Source: Hymenopellis radicata (taxonomy: Eukaryota; Basidiomycota; Agaricomycetes; Agaricales; Physalacriaceae). Taken from it: a stretch of DNA of 17,338 nucleotides. Each line of letters begins with the position of its first letter. Position 1 is the stretch's first letter. The position numbers and the translations under genes are program-made. Under the pieces are notes generated by a model. The model was given only the letters and a program-made list of their open reading frames with translations. It was not told the origin of the DNA and searched no databases. Positions 1 to 9,323 of the stretch are shown here, in pieces. The DNA lies in contig JADNRX010000957.1 of NCBI GenBank assembly GCA_015501595.1, forward strand, positions 1 through 17,338, written 5' to 3'.

Positions 1-919
1 ATGGTCTGCGTCAACACGGCGGGTGTTTATGGCGATGGTTCTGGCGTGTGTGAAGTTTTGACTCACAAGGTAAGCCGAGTTTGTTCTCTTGATACTGTTT
101 ACTAACTCAGTGATCATAGAACGAGTCATCGATTATTTGTACAAGACGGATAGGCTACTTGTTTGGCGGCGCGACGGTCTCATCCATATGGCCGGTATCA
201 CTTTCAATTTGTTTTCCGAGTTGGTAAGTTTCTTGAATTTGGTGCGAATTTCCTGATATTAACCATGTTTATTCCCTTGAAGAATCATCGACTGTGGCTC
301 TTCGCGCGATCCCTATCATGGTGTACAGGTTGCCCGTTGAATGGCTGTATGACTGGGTATGCTGTCTTCGCGTGCGGCGACCCACTAGATGTGGCACGAT
401 TCATGGGCGGGAGTTCCCCGACTCGAACCAAGACACAGTCATGCACGCAGGCAGATTATCATTGAAGGTACTGTCTCTTTAGTTCTCTTTTTACACTTTG
501 GTGAGCTTCATTCTCGTTCCTTTCTTGCTTTCTTAACAACCCCAAGACGACGTCTTGTTCGCTTATAACAGCCGTCCTGGTGTTACCTTGTAGTCTTCCA
601 GTGTTTGTTCGCTCTGAATCCTTGCTGACTACGGTGCAGTCCGCCTTGGACGCCCTCAAATCGCGAGGAATGATGCTACTCGATGTGTGCCTTGTCTTTA
701 AGGTAGGCCATATCTGCATCGACGCGTCCTTACTCATGTCGTTTAGATCTTAGCGTTGTGCAGGCCCTCCCGAGTCCGTATTCCTCCCGTATGTCGTCGT
801 GTTTGCAGTCAATTCCCTCGCTAAGATCGCGTAGGTCGTGTCGAGGATACTATAAGGGCATGGTTGCATACTGGACCCGCGAATCTACGTCGTATACTAC
901 AGCCTTGTACTACTCGTAG
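1..919 (+). CDS. Putative 3' part of an intron-rich hypothetical gene
   Basis: I do not recognise the product. Fungal-type introns are visible at 70-119 (GTAAGC...ACTAAC...TAG), 224-282, 468-546 and 703-763. The exons at 283-467, 547-702 and 764-919 join in one frame and end at TAG 917-919; they include the readable stretches IPIMVYRLPVEWLYDW and SALDALKSRGMMLLDV. Exon 120-223 looks protein-like in the frame reading ERVIDYLYKTDRLLVWRRDG, but that frame is one base out of phase with its neighbours on both sides. This may mean a missing base, decay or wrong splice sites. The window opens with ATG at position 1, but the true start could lie upstream. The intron pattern is the main support; the function is unknown. 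Confidence 0.3.
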
Positions 920-1039
920 CATACCTTGTAATGCTAATCTTTTGTTCAGAAGACCAGTCGCGATTTATTTCGACTAGTATAGTGTACAATGTCTTAAGTA
1001 GTGTACGATATGTAAGTCTAACTTGTCCTTTGAGATTGC

Positions 1040-1345
1040 ATGCGCGAACAGGAGAAGCCACGCAATGAAGAGGAAGGCGCCACGGCGTGCGAAGATGACC
1101 CCCACAGACGAAGACAACCCCGAGACCACACGCCCGAAGATGACCTTGCAGAGGAAGGCACACGAAGACAACCCACACCCGAAGACAGTCCGCCAGGTGA
1201 AACCGCACATGAAGACGACGGCACACGAAGACAACCCACATCCGAGGACAGTCCCCCCGCCCAGAGAGGAAGAGGCTCCCGCCAACAATCGCACACGAAG
1301 ACGGTCCCCGAGGTGGAACCACACCCGACACTCGCACACGAAGAC
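1040..1345. repeat. GAAGAC-rich degenerate minisatellite downstream of the Hsp110 gene
   Basis: The 12-mer GCACACGAAGAC occurs exactly at about 1158, 1221, 1291 and 1334. Looser copies of the GAAGAC/GAAGATG core lie between about 1090 and 1140. Spacing between the exact copies is about 63, 70 and 43 bp. The unit starting at 1158 continues with AACCCACACCCGAAGACAGT and is repeated with two changes at 1221. The open frames across it on both strands are charged, low-complexity peptides typical of repeats, so I do not call a gene here. Confidence 0.65.
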
Positions 1346-1540
1346 ATTGGGCGTTGACGTTGAGAGGCGTCCGATTCATACTGGTCGGAATCGCGTTCGA
1401 CCGACCTGACCGTAATGCTAGGACAAAAGAACCACACCACCTCCGAAAAAGTCATACACAAAATCGTAAATGTATACAGTACGGATGTAAATTTTGATCT
1501 ATAAGTAAGTACACTTCCTTCTACCATATGCCGTCTAAAA

Positions 1541-3991
1541 CTAATCGACGTCCATCTCACTCGTCCAGGCGCCTCATCCTCCTCCTTCTTCGGAGGCTCC
1601 TCCTGCTTCTGCGGCGTCTCCTGCCCAGTCTTGGGCGTCTGCGTCCCGCTCGACGGCGGCACAGGCGCGCGCGGCTTCGGCTTGGTTAAAATCGGCGTCG
1701 CAAAGTAAATCACCTCGTCCCGCTTCTTGCTGATCTCGGCCGTAGTCAAAATAGGATCCACGTTCTTCGGGCGCTCGCTCTGTCGCACCGTCTGGTCCTC
1801 GAGCCATTTCTGCACGGTAGCCACCTTTTCGACGACGCTCTGGAGATCCTTCTCGTCAATGTGGCTGAACTTCTCGTCGCCCGAGGTGGCCTGCGACATG
1901 TACGAGTTGAGGGTCTCGCGCAGCTGGGCAATGGTGCGCTGGCGCTCCTCAGCCTCTCGCCAACGGAAGGTGATGGGGTCGCCAAGGACCTTAAGCCCGT
2001 CGAGACGAGCGACGTAGGCAGATTTTTTGGCGTCCTCACCCTCCTCCGAGTAAAGCCAGTCCTCCGCCTCCTGCAGAGCGACCAAGAGCTTTTCCTTCTC
2101 CTCCGCCTGCACGTAGTGAGCGTAACGATCGTCGAGCTTGCCACGGGTATCGTAAACGTATTCCTCCAGGGCGTTCTTGCGGTCCTGCACACAATTTCTT
2201 TAGAAAACATCAAAACAACGTAGTAAACACATTTACCTCGGTATCCATAACGAGCTTGTCGCTCTCGTGCATCTGACCCTCGAGCTCCTTGTACTTTTCG
2301 ACAATGCTCTTGTCAAGACTGGCAGTGCCCGCAAAGAAAGGCACATCGATCTTCTTGATGACCTTTTTCTTCTTGGCGGCGCACCCTCAGGAGCATCGAC
2401 ATCCATAGCGGCAGGCTCCTCCTTCTCGATGGTCTCCTCGACGTAGGCAGCCTCAAACGAAAGGATACCGTGCGCGTTCAGCCGCGTCTTCAGCTTCACG
2501 CAGGTAGAGTCGCCGGTGGTCGTTGGCGGGATCTCCTTGGCAGAGAAACGGCCAATCCACGGGTTAATACCACCGGGAAGGTTTTCTGGCTCCGCGTAGG
2601 ACGCTTCAATGTCGAATGGCTCCTTGCGGTAGAAGGAGAGGATCTTGGTCGATGGGAGAGGGTTACCTGTGGGGAAGACCAGGAGCTCGGTGTCATCTGG
2701 CTCGGCAGGGTTGACGTCCCAGGTCATCTTGATGGGGTATGTGGCGATGTCGGTAAAGTTGAAGTCACGGACACGGAACACGGGGACAGTTTCGCGCAGG
2801 CAAAAGTCGCGCCACGGGCGACGGCCTCGTCCTGGTTAAGGGTAGTGGAAAGCTGCTTGTCGGGGAACGCAGTCTGGATTTTGGAGCGCACCGCGGGGAT
2901 CCGAGTAGAGCCACCAATGAGCTCAATCGCGTCAATCTGGTCAAGGGTCAAGCCAGACTCGGCGACCGCGCGCTCGAGGGGAGCGGGAATACGTTCGAGG
3001 ACGTCGGCAATAAGGCCCTCGTACTCCTCGCGGGTAAGCTTGGAGGCGGCATCGATGTCGTTCATGATAGACTCGATGTTAAGTGGGGCCTCCGCGTTGG
3101 CAGAGAGCACCTTTTTGAGGCGCTCGCAGCCGGCGGTGAGACGGAAGGTGGCCTTGGGATTGGACAAGACATCAATCTTGTACTTTGCCTTGAATTCCTC
3201 GGAAAAGTGCTTGACAAGAGCGTAATCAATGTCCCGACCACCAAGATTTCGGTCGAACGCGGTGCTCTTGACGGTAAGCTGGCCCTTGGAGAAAGCGACG
3301 ACAGCACAGGATAGGGAGGAGTGACCGACGTCGACGAAGACGACGTTGCGAGGAGGCGCTTCTGGCTCGGGGAGGTCGGATTTTGTGATACCATACCCGA
3401 GAGCAGCGGCTGTGGTATCGTTGATGAGGCGGAGGACTGTGAGACCGGCAATGGAAGCGGCGTCCATCACTGCTCGTCGTTGGATGTCGGTGTACCATCC
3501 GGGAACAGCGATGACAATATCTGTTACGCCATTCTTCAGCTCGTTGGCAGCGATGTCGCGTAGCTTGGCGAGATACATCGCGACAAGCTGTGTAGCAGAG
3601 AAAGTTTGGGGTTCGCCGACATAGTTAACCTGCAAAAGAATCAGTTTCTGCTCATTTTTACAGCACAACAGCTTACCTCGACACCAACGGAGCCCTGGAC
3701 GTCGACAAGAGTGGCGTTGATAAATTTCTTTTCAACATCTTGCACTTCTGGGTCCGATAGTGTTCGCCCAACAAGACGCTTCAACGATCCGATGGTATTG
3801 CGGAAATTCGACGTTTCCTGAGTTTTCGCCGCTTCACCAATAGCTCGCTGTTTTGGCCCAAATGCCACCAAAGATCTACAGATGCTTCAGCACGACGACG
3901 ACGGCAAAAAAATGGTAGCGACGCACGGTGTGGCCCGATTAGATGTCTCGTTTACGATGATATCGATGCCGCGATGTCTGGCCACGCCAAT
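1541..3991 (-). CDS. Hsp110/SSE-type Hsp70 chaperone, first exon missing, three frameshifts
   Basis: This is a cytosolic Hsp110 (yeast Sse1/2 type), a nucleotide-exchange factor for Hsp70 and a holdase. Exons on the minus strand are 3991-3927, 3875-3677, 3629-2237 and 2184-1541; introns are 47-52 nt with matching phases. The nucleotide-binding domain shows IGVARHRG, TPSLVAFGPKQRAIGEAAK, VIAVPGWYTDIQRRA, INDTTAAALGYGI, the Hsp110-style VFVDVGHSS phosphate loop, and the adenosine motif LIGGSTRIPAVRSKIQ. A beta domain and a charged helical C-terminus follow, ending in EMDVD before TAG at 1541-1543. About 767 residues are visible. The usual opening exon of roughly 15 codons with the GIDFG-type phosphate-1 loop was not found upstream of the acceptor at 3992-3993. 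Three single missing bases break the frame: near 2782-2785, 2374-2382 and 1565-1566. Each is restored by one base and each lies in or beside a G/C run, so sequence error is at least as likely as decay. Confidence 0.92.
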
Positions 3992-4176
3992 CTATATTCC
4001 GGCGCCGCGCGCTGAGGACATCCGCCATCTCGACACCATCCATTCCTCTCCACTTCGCCTACATCTCCCATACTCCATCCATCCCAAGCGTGCAGGTGGC
4101 CGATCGAGTTGAGGTCGCGGTTGGTGAAGCGTTGGATGGTGTGGGATGTGTCGTGTGTGGTGGCTCTTCGGGAGGC

Positions 4177-4335
4177 GTCTTCACGGATGGTGGAGGCTCT
4201 TCGTTTTCGCGTCTTCACGGATGGCGGCTGCTCTTCCTCTTCGCGTCTTCACGGATGGTGGATGGTGGTGGCTCTTCGTCCTCGCATCTTCACGGATGGT
4301 GGATGCTCTTCTTCACGGATGGCGGAGTGCTGATG
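4177..4335. repeat. Minisatellite of about 34 bp units, upstream of Hsp110
   Basis: The motif CTTCACGGATGG recurs five times, in units starting at about 4177, 4211, 4245, 4286 and 4309. Units are separated by variable GCTCTTCGTCCTCGC-like stretches and small GGTGGATGGTGG expansions. The first two periods are 34 bp. The array lies about 190 bp upstream of the first visible Hsp110 exon, so it sits in that gene's promoter or in an enlarged first intron. Open frames through it are Ser/Arg-rich repeat translations and are not called as genes. Confidence 0.7.
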
Positions 4336-4339
4336 GTGA

Positions 4340-5352
4340 GATAACGCGCGTGCTGTGGCTGTGCTGTCACTTCTCGTCCTCTTCTGGCTGCCGTTCGTGT
4401 CCCGCTTTGCGGCTTGGGCTGCCGTAGAGTTTGGTACGTAGGACGTTCATTCAGGGTTGTCGAAAAAAACGCAGCAAGGTGAACGAGTGGATTTCGCTTT
4501 TTGGTATTTTGTCAATAGTTCTGGCTCCCGAAGGTAAAATGCATTGGGCAAAAGAGTACAGACGTTACAGGGTATACTACGAAGGTGCGTGACGGGGTAT
4601 CCTGTATGTAGGGAATAAAAAAAGAAATATCACCACTGTGCCATGCACACTGTGCAGTGCCGGTGGCCGCGACATTCATTCAAGCACGCTCAGACCACCA
4701 TAGCCACACAGTCCACAAGGGGTCATCACCGTGGTACCGGACTAGAGGCGTGATAGAGCAAACCTGGCGGAGAGGAAAGATGGGGAATAATGTCGACACG
4801 AAATCAACTGGTCTTTATACCTGCAGCCATTAGGGCTTGGGCAGCGTCTGGGCCCAAATACCAAGCGAGTGACTCATGCGCAGTAAGGGCGCTCCGTCGC
4901 ATAACAACTAAGATGTGTGGCCAACATTTCGATTTGCAAGGAATTCACGCTCCCGTGCTACAGTTCGATGCGGCTTAGCATTAGGGTTCGATAGAGACAA
5001 ATATCGTGGTTATAGCTAGGTCGTAGACGAGTGCAGTTCGAGAATACAGAAGAGTCAGTAGCCGCATATCCCGAAGACTGCAGGGAGGTCACAGTAACTT
5101 GATGCTACGAATATTACAGTATGACGACACTTACCTCCGCTCTGCATATACAGCTATTAGATGTTGGACTCGCACTTGTATACTGTTACAAGAAGGTCCA
5201 GCTGAAGTTCCGAAACGAGTACTATACTTCCATAATTCATCCCATCGAGTGCGCCACGAAACGATTTCAAGACGGGACCTGAAAAAGAAGTCAAGGCAAC
5301 GATCGAGCCTCTTACGCACGCACGGGAATATTCATCCGGCGGGGACCTGAAT
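4340..5352. other. About 1 kb without a recognisable gene
   Basis: I found no conserved protein motif, convincing spliced frame, tRNA or long repeat here. The open frames are 62-83 codons and of unremarkable composition. I looked here for the missing first exon of the Hsp110 gene on the minus strand, as a reverse complement of GGx-ATH-GAY-TTY-GG, and did not find it. Confidence 0.4.
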
Positions 5353-5484
5353 TTGGTTTCTGTGCAATGGTCAGTTTGTACACCCCATCCTTGCTTTCCC
5401 TCTTACCGTCACTGTCATCTCTCCCGTCGCCGCCAGAAAGACAAAAATATTGTGGTAAGTTCGATTTGCCTTCATCTCGCTCCT

Positions 5485-5906
5485 ATGCTGAAGATCTATC
5501 ACGTTATGCACGATGAAGTTGGTAAGGAGTCACCGCCGCCGAGGATTCGTATTGCCTTGACGGGTCACGAAGGCACCGCGGCGACAAGGTAAACGTCAAC
5601 AGCCTCTATTCAGCGCGTAGGCTGACTGCTCGAGATCCACAGGCCCTCAATTCGTCCAGATCCGCGGTTAGAATTTGGAGGAGGCCATAGAAGTCGGGGT
5701 AAGGTGCGTAACATTGTCCAGGCAGTCCTCTTCAGAGTTCTGACGGTCCTGGAGAGCATACCTGCTCAATTCCTCCAGATTCGGGGTCGGAATGTTGATG
5801 CCACGGTGCAGGTACGTCTTGAACGCCGCCACAACTTTGACGCCTGACTTGTTCCTACCAGTCGTTCACGTTGCCAGATAGCGGCCACGACAGCTCAGCG
5901 CGATGA
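5485..5906 (+). CDS. Small spliced hypothetical gene, about 105 residues
   Basis: I do not recognise the product. Three exons join in phase: 5485-5588, 5643-5811 and 5862-5906, ending at TGA 5904-5906. Introns are 5589-5642 (54 nt, with CTGAC and CACAG) and 5812-5861 (50 nt, GTACGT, with CTGAC and ACCAG). The protein begins MLKIYHVMHDEVGKESPPP. Its middle exon is free of stops for 56 codons and contains KVRNIVQAVLFRVLTVLESI and PAQFLQIRGRNVDATVQ, which could form an amphipathic helix followed by a basic strand. The frame is also open upstream of 5485. A possible 39-nt intron (GTAAGT...AAG) covers the proposed ATG in frame, so the true start may lie further 5'. The match of intron phases is the main support; no homologue is known to me. 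Confidence 0.4.
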
Positions 5907-6245
5907 GCAAGAGTCGCTCAATTCGTCGAGAAATGGGATCAGATTTCCAAGAGGAGGACTACGCAGCGAGGGACGAAGGGATTGACGAAGTGGTCGGTCC
6001 GAGGTGCGTGATAGTAAACGGCATGATTCGAAAAGGTTTGACACCCGAGGACCCACAGATCCCATCGAACGTCAAAAAGAGCCGAATATCAAACGAGGAA
6101 AGGGTCGAATGCGAGAGACGCCGCGTCACGGACATGAAGGGCAGAGCAAGAACATGTCGATCGTGTCCAGCCCAAATGCGGCAAGTTCACACTTGACGAC
6201 GTACCATCACCACATTAATCCTGAAATCAGTTTCTTTCCTCCATA
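5907..6245 (+). other. Interval between the small gene and the cassette array
   Basis: A 97-codon open frame from ATG 5903 overlaps the stop of the preceding gene (ATGA) and reads as a charged, Arg-rich peptide without recognisable motifs. The sequence ends in a pyrimidine-rich stretch and CCATAG at about 6240-6245, a good 3' splice site leading into the first cassette. It may be the intron-rich 5' part of the same array, but I cannot define exons. Confidence 0.25.
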
Positions 6246-6970
6246 GACGCGTTAGCGCCTTCGGCGCCTCTGAGGACAACGAATTTTTTACGGAACCACT
6301 TTGAATCTCGATGGACAAGGCCGAGGAACGATAGCAGTGTGGATGGCCTCGCCGGCCAGGCTTGGATCTGGGGGAAAAGTGCGTTTTGTCTCCTTTTTTT
6401 CGCGTTATTATGGGCTCATTTGATGTTAGATTTGTTCGAAATATGGCCCCACTTTGCGTGAGTTCTCCTTCTTTCTCAGTGATTAGATTTTCATTAATGA
6501 AGAAGACAGGGCATTCGCAAAGGCGGCGCTGGCTTCGCCACCGCCTGGACAGGCTATCTGCGTCTAGAGGAACTGTTTCGTTGCCATGGAGACGGAGATC
6601 TGAATCTAGGACAGGCGTGGTTGTCCTCGCCGGACCAGCTTTTTTTTTCAGGCGAAATGGTGTGCGTTTCGGTTCGTATTGATGTTCAAATCCTAACCCA
6701 TTTTCAATAGATACGGGCTACTTTGCGATCACTTACGGTAGGTTTAGCGCTCTATCTCGTGTTGAACTTGATATCTGAACTTTCCCAGAGATGGCGCGAG
6801 GCGGCTTCGCCGCCTCTCTGGACTCGACACGCAACGAACGCAGGCGACGTATTAGGAATACGATATCTTGCGACTCCTATAGCGTGTGTTGGCCTCGCCG
6901 GCCCGGCTTTTTTTCTGGGAAAAAGGTGCGAATCCCTGTCTTAAATTCCACGTTCAATTCTGACTTGTTT
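6246..6970 (+). repeat. Tandem exon-intron cassettes, period about 270-280 bp
   Basis: Three diverged units are anchored by CCTCGCCGG at 6347, 6625 and 6893 (spacings 278 and 268). Each unit has a longer exon that opens with a GC-rich hairpin, for example GAGGCGG-CTTCG-CCGCCTC at about 6797-6815. Each ends just after CCTCGCCGG and a T-rich stretch at a GTGCG-type donor. After the first and second units a tiny exon of 26-28 nt follows between introns of about 50 nt (for example 6711-6736). The second unit is the most readable: 6510-6659 is open and encodes GGAGFATAWTGYLRLEELF and then GDGDLNLGQAWLSSPDQLFF. The frame in units one and three is less clear. Function is unknown; this could be a decayed or living repeated-domain gene. 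Confidence 0.45.
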
Positions 6971-6999
6971 CATTAGTTCAACCACCGGATTACAAACAA

Positions 7000-8100
7000 A
7001 TTTAGCGCTCACTCCTTCTCTACGGACGACTCTTCGCCCTTGATGGCGATCTGGATCTCGTTGGCTTCGGGCTTACGGACGGATTTGGATATTTGGGCAG
7101 TGAGGTACGTTACCTTGTTCTGCTCAATTCGCGGGCTCATTTAATACCCCAGCGCCGTGATATTCGTTCAACGCAGTGACCAGCGCCGCTTCCGCCGCTG
7201 CGCTCGCGATCCGAGCTCTCCACAGCTTCGATAACGACCTCTGTCCAACGGTTTACGCCACACTTTGACTTTCGTTTCGGCGCACCTGGACGCTTCGTCC
7301 TACCGGTTGTCGTCATCACAACATATATTCTCTTCCCCCCATCACCTTACTGCCCCTGCAGCCGCGACGTCCACGCTAGACCCCCCAACCCACCGAAAAG
7401 CCTTGCCAATCTCCACACGGATATACCGTACCCGCCAGGCCTCGGTTGAATACGGCCTCTATTGTCGATTTAGATCTGGCGGAGCTCGGATTTATGGATG
7501 CTTTGGGACGTCTTGGTGTTGAATTGGTCTTTGGTACGTTATTCTGGTTTCAGTCGTTTTCAAGACTAACGACTCAATGCAGTTACTCAGCTGCGGGTAG
7601 ACTGCATTGAACGGCGGCGGCATGGCCGCTGGGGCTCGTGCTGCGAGCTTCTTCCTGCTCGCATAACGACTTCAGTCTGAAATCCACGCCATGCTTTGAT
7701 TGGAGTCTCGCGCTGCTTAGACGCTTGGGCTCAGCGCCGTCGGCGTCTTTGACTATTCCTCTTCTCCATCGAATTCCCGCCCCAGCGCTCAAACTGGAAC
7801 TCTCAATCTACCTAGAGCTCTTCAACTTCGAACACGGACCTACGCTCACCCAGCCTTCGGATACAAATACCCGCTGATGGCGATTTCGATCTCGCCGAAT
7901 TCGGGTATATGGACGCATTGGGATGTGCTGGCGACGAATTCGTCTTGAGTACGTTGCCTTGTTCTACCGTGCTTATTGATCTAACAACTTAATTCAGGTC
8001 CTCGTTTTCGGTTGAATCGCAGTGAGCAGCGGTGCTACCGCCGCCGCGCGCGCGCTGCGAGCTTCTCACTACTGATATTATGCCAGTTTCCGGACCTCGA
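7000..8100 (+). repeat. Second set of tandem cassettes, period about 415 bp
   Basis: Three units align at 7054, 7473 and 7888 (spacings 419 and 415). Each encodes a related segment in an open frame: DGDLDLVGFGLTDGFGYLG, VDLDLAELGFMDALGRLG and DGDFDLAEFGYMDALGCAG. Each is followed by a conserved GTACGTT donor; the two later introns are about 47-49 nt with a CTAAC-like branch site and a CAG acceptor. The exon after each intron encodes an Ala-rich tail: AASAAALAIRALHSFDND, GGGMAAGARAASFFLLA and GATAAARALRASHY. The GDxDL segment also resembles GDGDLNL of the upstream 6510-6659 exon, so the two sets probably share an origin. I do not recognise the peptide family. Confidence 0.5.
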
Positions 8101-8208
8101 CGCCACACTTGCAACTTGACCCTCACTCGACTTGGAGGTTGGCGCCATTACCGTCTACGACGAGTTAATATCAAGGATATGCGCCTTCGTCCTCATCTTT
8201 GAAAGCAG

Positions 8209-8352
8209 CGATGCTCAGCACGGCCCATTTTCATTCCGATGTGCATAAGGTTCGTGCCTCTAATTCATTACCATCATTTCACGGAGCTAATTCTTTTCGC
8301 AGCTTGTATCCACGGCACCAAGGTGTCCCAATTGGGAAACCAAATCTGATTA
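8209..8352 (+). CDS. Possible terminal exons of the cassette gene
   Basis: An open segment starting at about ATG 8210 (MLSTAHFHSDVHK) is followed by a probable intron at about 8249-8302 (GTTCGT...CTAATTC...CGCAG). The next exon continues in phase with LVSTAPRCPNWETKSD and stops at TAG, about 8352. It could be the 3' end of the cassette gene or a separate decayed exon pair. The transposon begins about 50 bp downstream. Support is limited to the splice sites and the phase match. Confidence 0.25.
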
Positions 8353-8396
8353 GGTACACTGTATCACGTCCACATCAAATTTGATCCTCTCCCGTG

Positions 8397-8402
8397 TATT
8401 TT
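8397..8402. repeat. TATTTT direct repeat, left flank of copy A
   Basis: TATTTT stands two bases before the left terminal repeat (TATTTTCC, then GGCC). The same hexamer follows the right terminal repeat at 14861-14866. Aligned as 8-mers the flanks are TATTTTCC and TATTTTGG, 6 of 8 identical, so the exact duplication length is uncertain. Confidence 0.45.
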
Positions 8403-8404
8403 CC

Positions 8405-8428
8405 GGCCTATGTCCCATGTCTGAGCAC
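8405..8428 (+). repeat. Left terminal inverted repeat of copy A
   Basis: It begins GGCCTATGTCCCATG and ends with TCTGAGCAC. Compared with the reverse complement of 14837-14860 it has 21 of 24 matches, with the inner 15 bp perfect. It also contains GTCCCATGTC, the motif that recurs in the palindrome next to the right end. Confidence 0.75.
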
Positions 8429-9074
8429 CGAGGAAGGTTTTCAAGTTTTTCAAGTTTGCGGAAAGGAGAGAAAAAAGGAGAAGAAAGAGAGGATTCTGTA
8501 CTTACAATAGTGTTTAATGTCACTGTTTTTTTGGGTCCAATTTAGCTCTGCGACGTTGCAGACGGATCGCGAGATCTAGAATCAAGTTGATCCCAAGCTC
8601 GCTTTTGGCCGCGGTCCCACACGGACCGGTTTTCAAGCCCATGTCCATTCGGAGACAGGCCCGATTTGGACTTGGGACGCAGCCAATCGTTTTCAAGTTC
8701 TAATCGACAGATTAGATGCTGGACCCTGCTCGGCGTTCTTGCTAGCTTCCCCCATCATCGACATTTGCCATGCGCACGTTCCTCCCGCCGTCGCCGGGCG
8801 TCTCATCTCCCAATGCTCCGCTTAGCATTGCCTCTCGTTCTGACAGCTCGCCCGCTGCTCTCCGCCGCCTCGCTGCCATCCGCCTCCTCGCTGCCATCCG
8901 CCGCCGTGCTGTCCGGGACCGTCTACCGTCGTCCACCATTTCTGGTGTGCCTGTACATGCGGACGCCGCAGCACGACTCTGTGGACATTCGGCCTTGTTT
9001 TTGTCCTTCGGGACTCTTGGATCTCGTTCGTGCATGCGCGACAAACGGGCAACATTGGTGGATAGCAATTGCTG

Positions 9075-9106
9075 AAGGTGGTACCTTCTGCTGTTGGTAC
9101 CACCTT
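9075..9106. other. Perfect hairpin (11-bp stem, 10-nt loop) in the 3' region of the transposase gene
   Basis: AAGGTGGTACC at 9075-9085 pairs exactly with GGTACCACCTT at 9096-9106. The same structure is unchanged in copy B at 15538-15569. It lies about 220 bases beyond the transposase stop on the minus strand, in what would be the 3' untranslated region or left arm. Confidence 0.7.
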
Positions 9107-9224
9107 AGAGGTGCGTTGTCTGCTGTATTTTTCTCCCCATCTGCTTATGGTTTCTGTAGATTTTCTTGTTGTATTCAACGAGCGGACGGACACTATCATA
9201 CAATACAACTTACTACAATTCTCT

Positions 9225-9287
9225 GGCAGACGTGGTCAGCAGCACTTTGTGCTGCTGCGCTCGCGCTGCTCGCTTCCCACGTCTGCC
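9225..9287. other. Nested inverted repeats just after the transposase stop codon
   Basis: The outer arms GGCAGACGTGG (9225-9235) and CCACGTCTGCC (9277-9287) are perfect 11-bp complements. Inside lies a second perfect stem, CAGCAGCAC/GTGCTGCTG (9237-9257) with a TTT loop. On the minus strand the structure begins 37 bases after the stop codon at 9324. Copy B has it unchanged at about 15688-15750. It could aid transcript 3'-end formation or act as a sub-terminal site; the sequence alone cannot decide. Confidence 0.6.
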
Positions 9288-9323
9288 TTATGTCTTCACC
9301 ACCTAAATATATGTCGTTACTGT

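Larger units (their letters stand above)
8429..9323. other. Non-coding left arm of copy A, downstream of the transposase stop
   Basis: This is about 0.9 kb between the left terminal repeat and the end of the transposase gene. It starts with purine-rich DNA (AAGGAGAGAAAAAAGGAGAAG) around 8460-8490 and includes a short duplicated CTCGCTGCCATCCGCC stretch near 8868-8900. Two strong inverted repeats lie at 9075-9106 and 9225-9287. A long plus-strand open frame (8666-9412) crosses it, but the frame is not conserved in copy B, where single-base indels split it, so I treat it as chance. Confidence 0.5.

Noticed and set aside
370..440. tRNA-like stretch on the minus strand (GGTTCGAGTC)
   Set aside because: The bases flanking the loop do not pair into a T arm, and no anticodon or acceptor stem can be drawn.
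1040..1345. CRISPR-like array
   Set aside because: Repeats are degenerate, spacing varies from 43 to 70 bp, and intervening sequence is itself repeated, as in a minisatellite.
1018..1540. Extension of the Hsp110 terminal open frame to 390 codons
   Set aside because: Past GRVRW the frame leaves the family sequence. A one-base shift gives the expected EMDVD and a stop at 1541, and the extension runs through a minisatellite.
6797..6815. GC-rich hairpin as a transcription terminator
   Set aside because: It recurs at the start of each cassette exon and is better explained as part of the repeated module. Hairpin terminators of bacterial type are not expected in a fungal nuclear genome.
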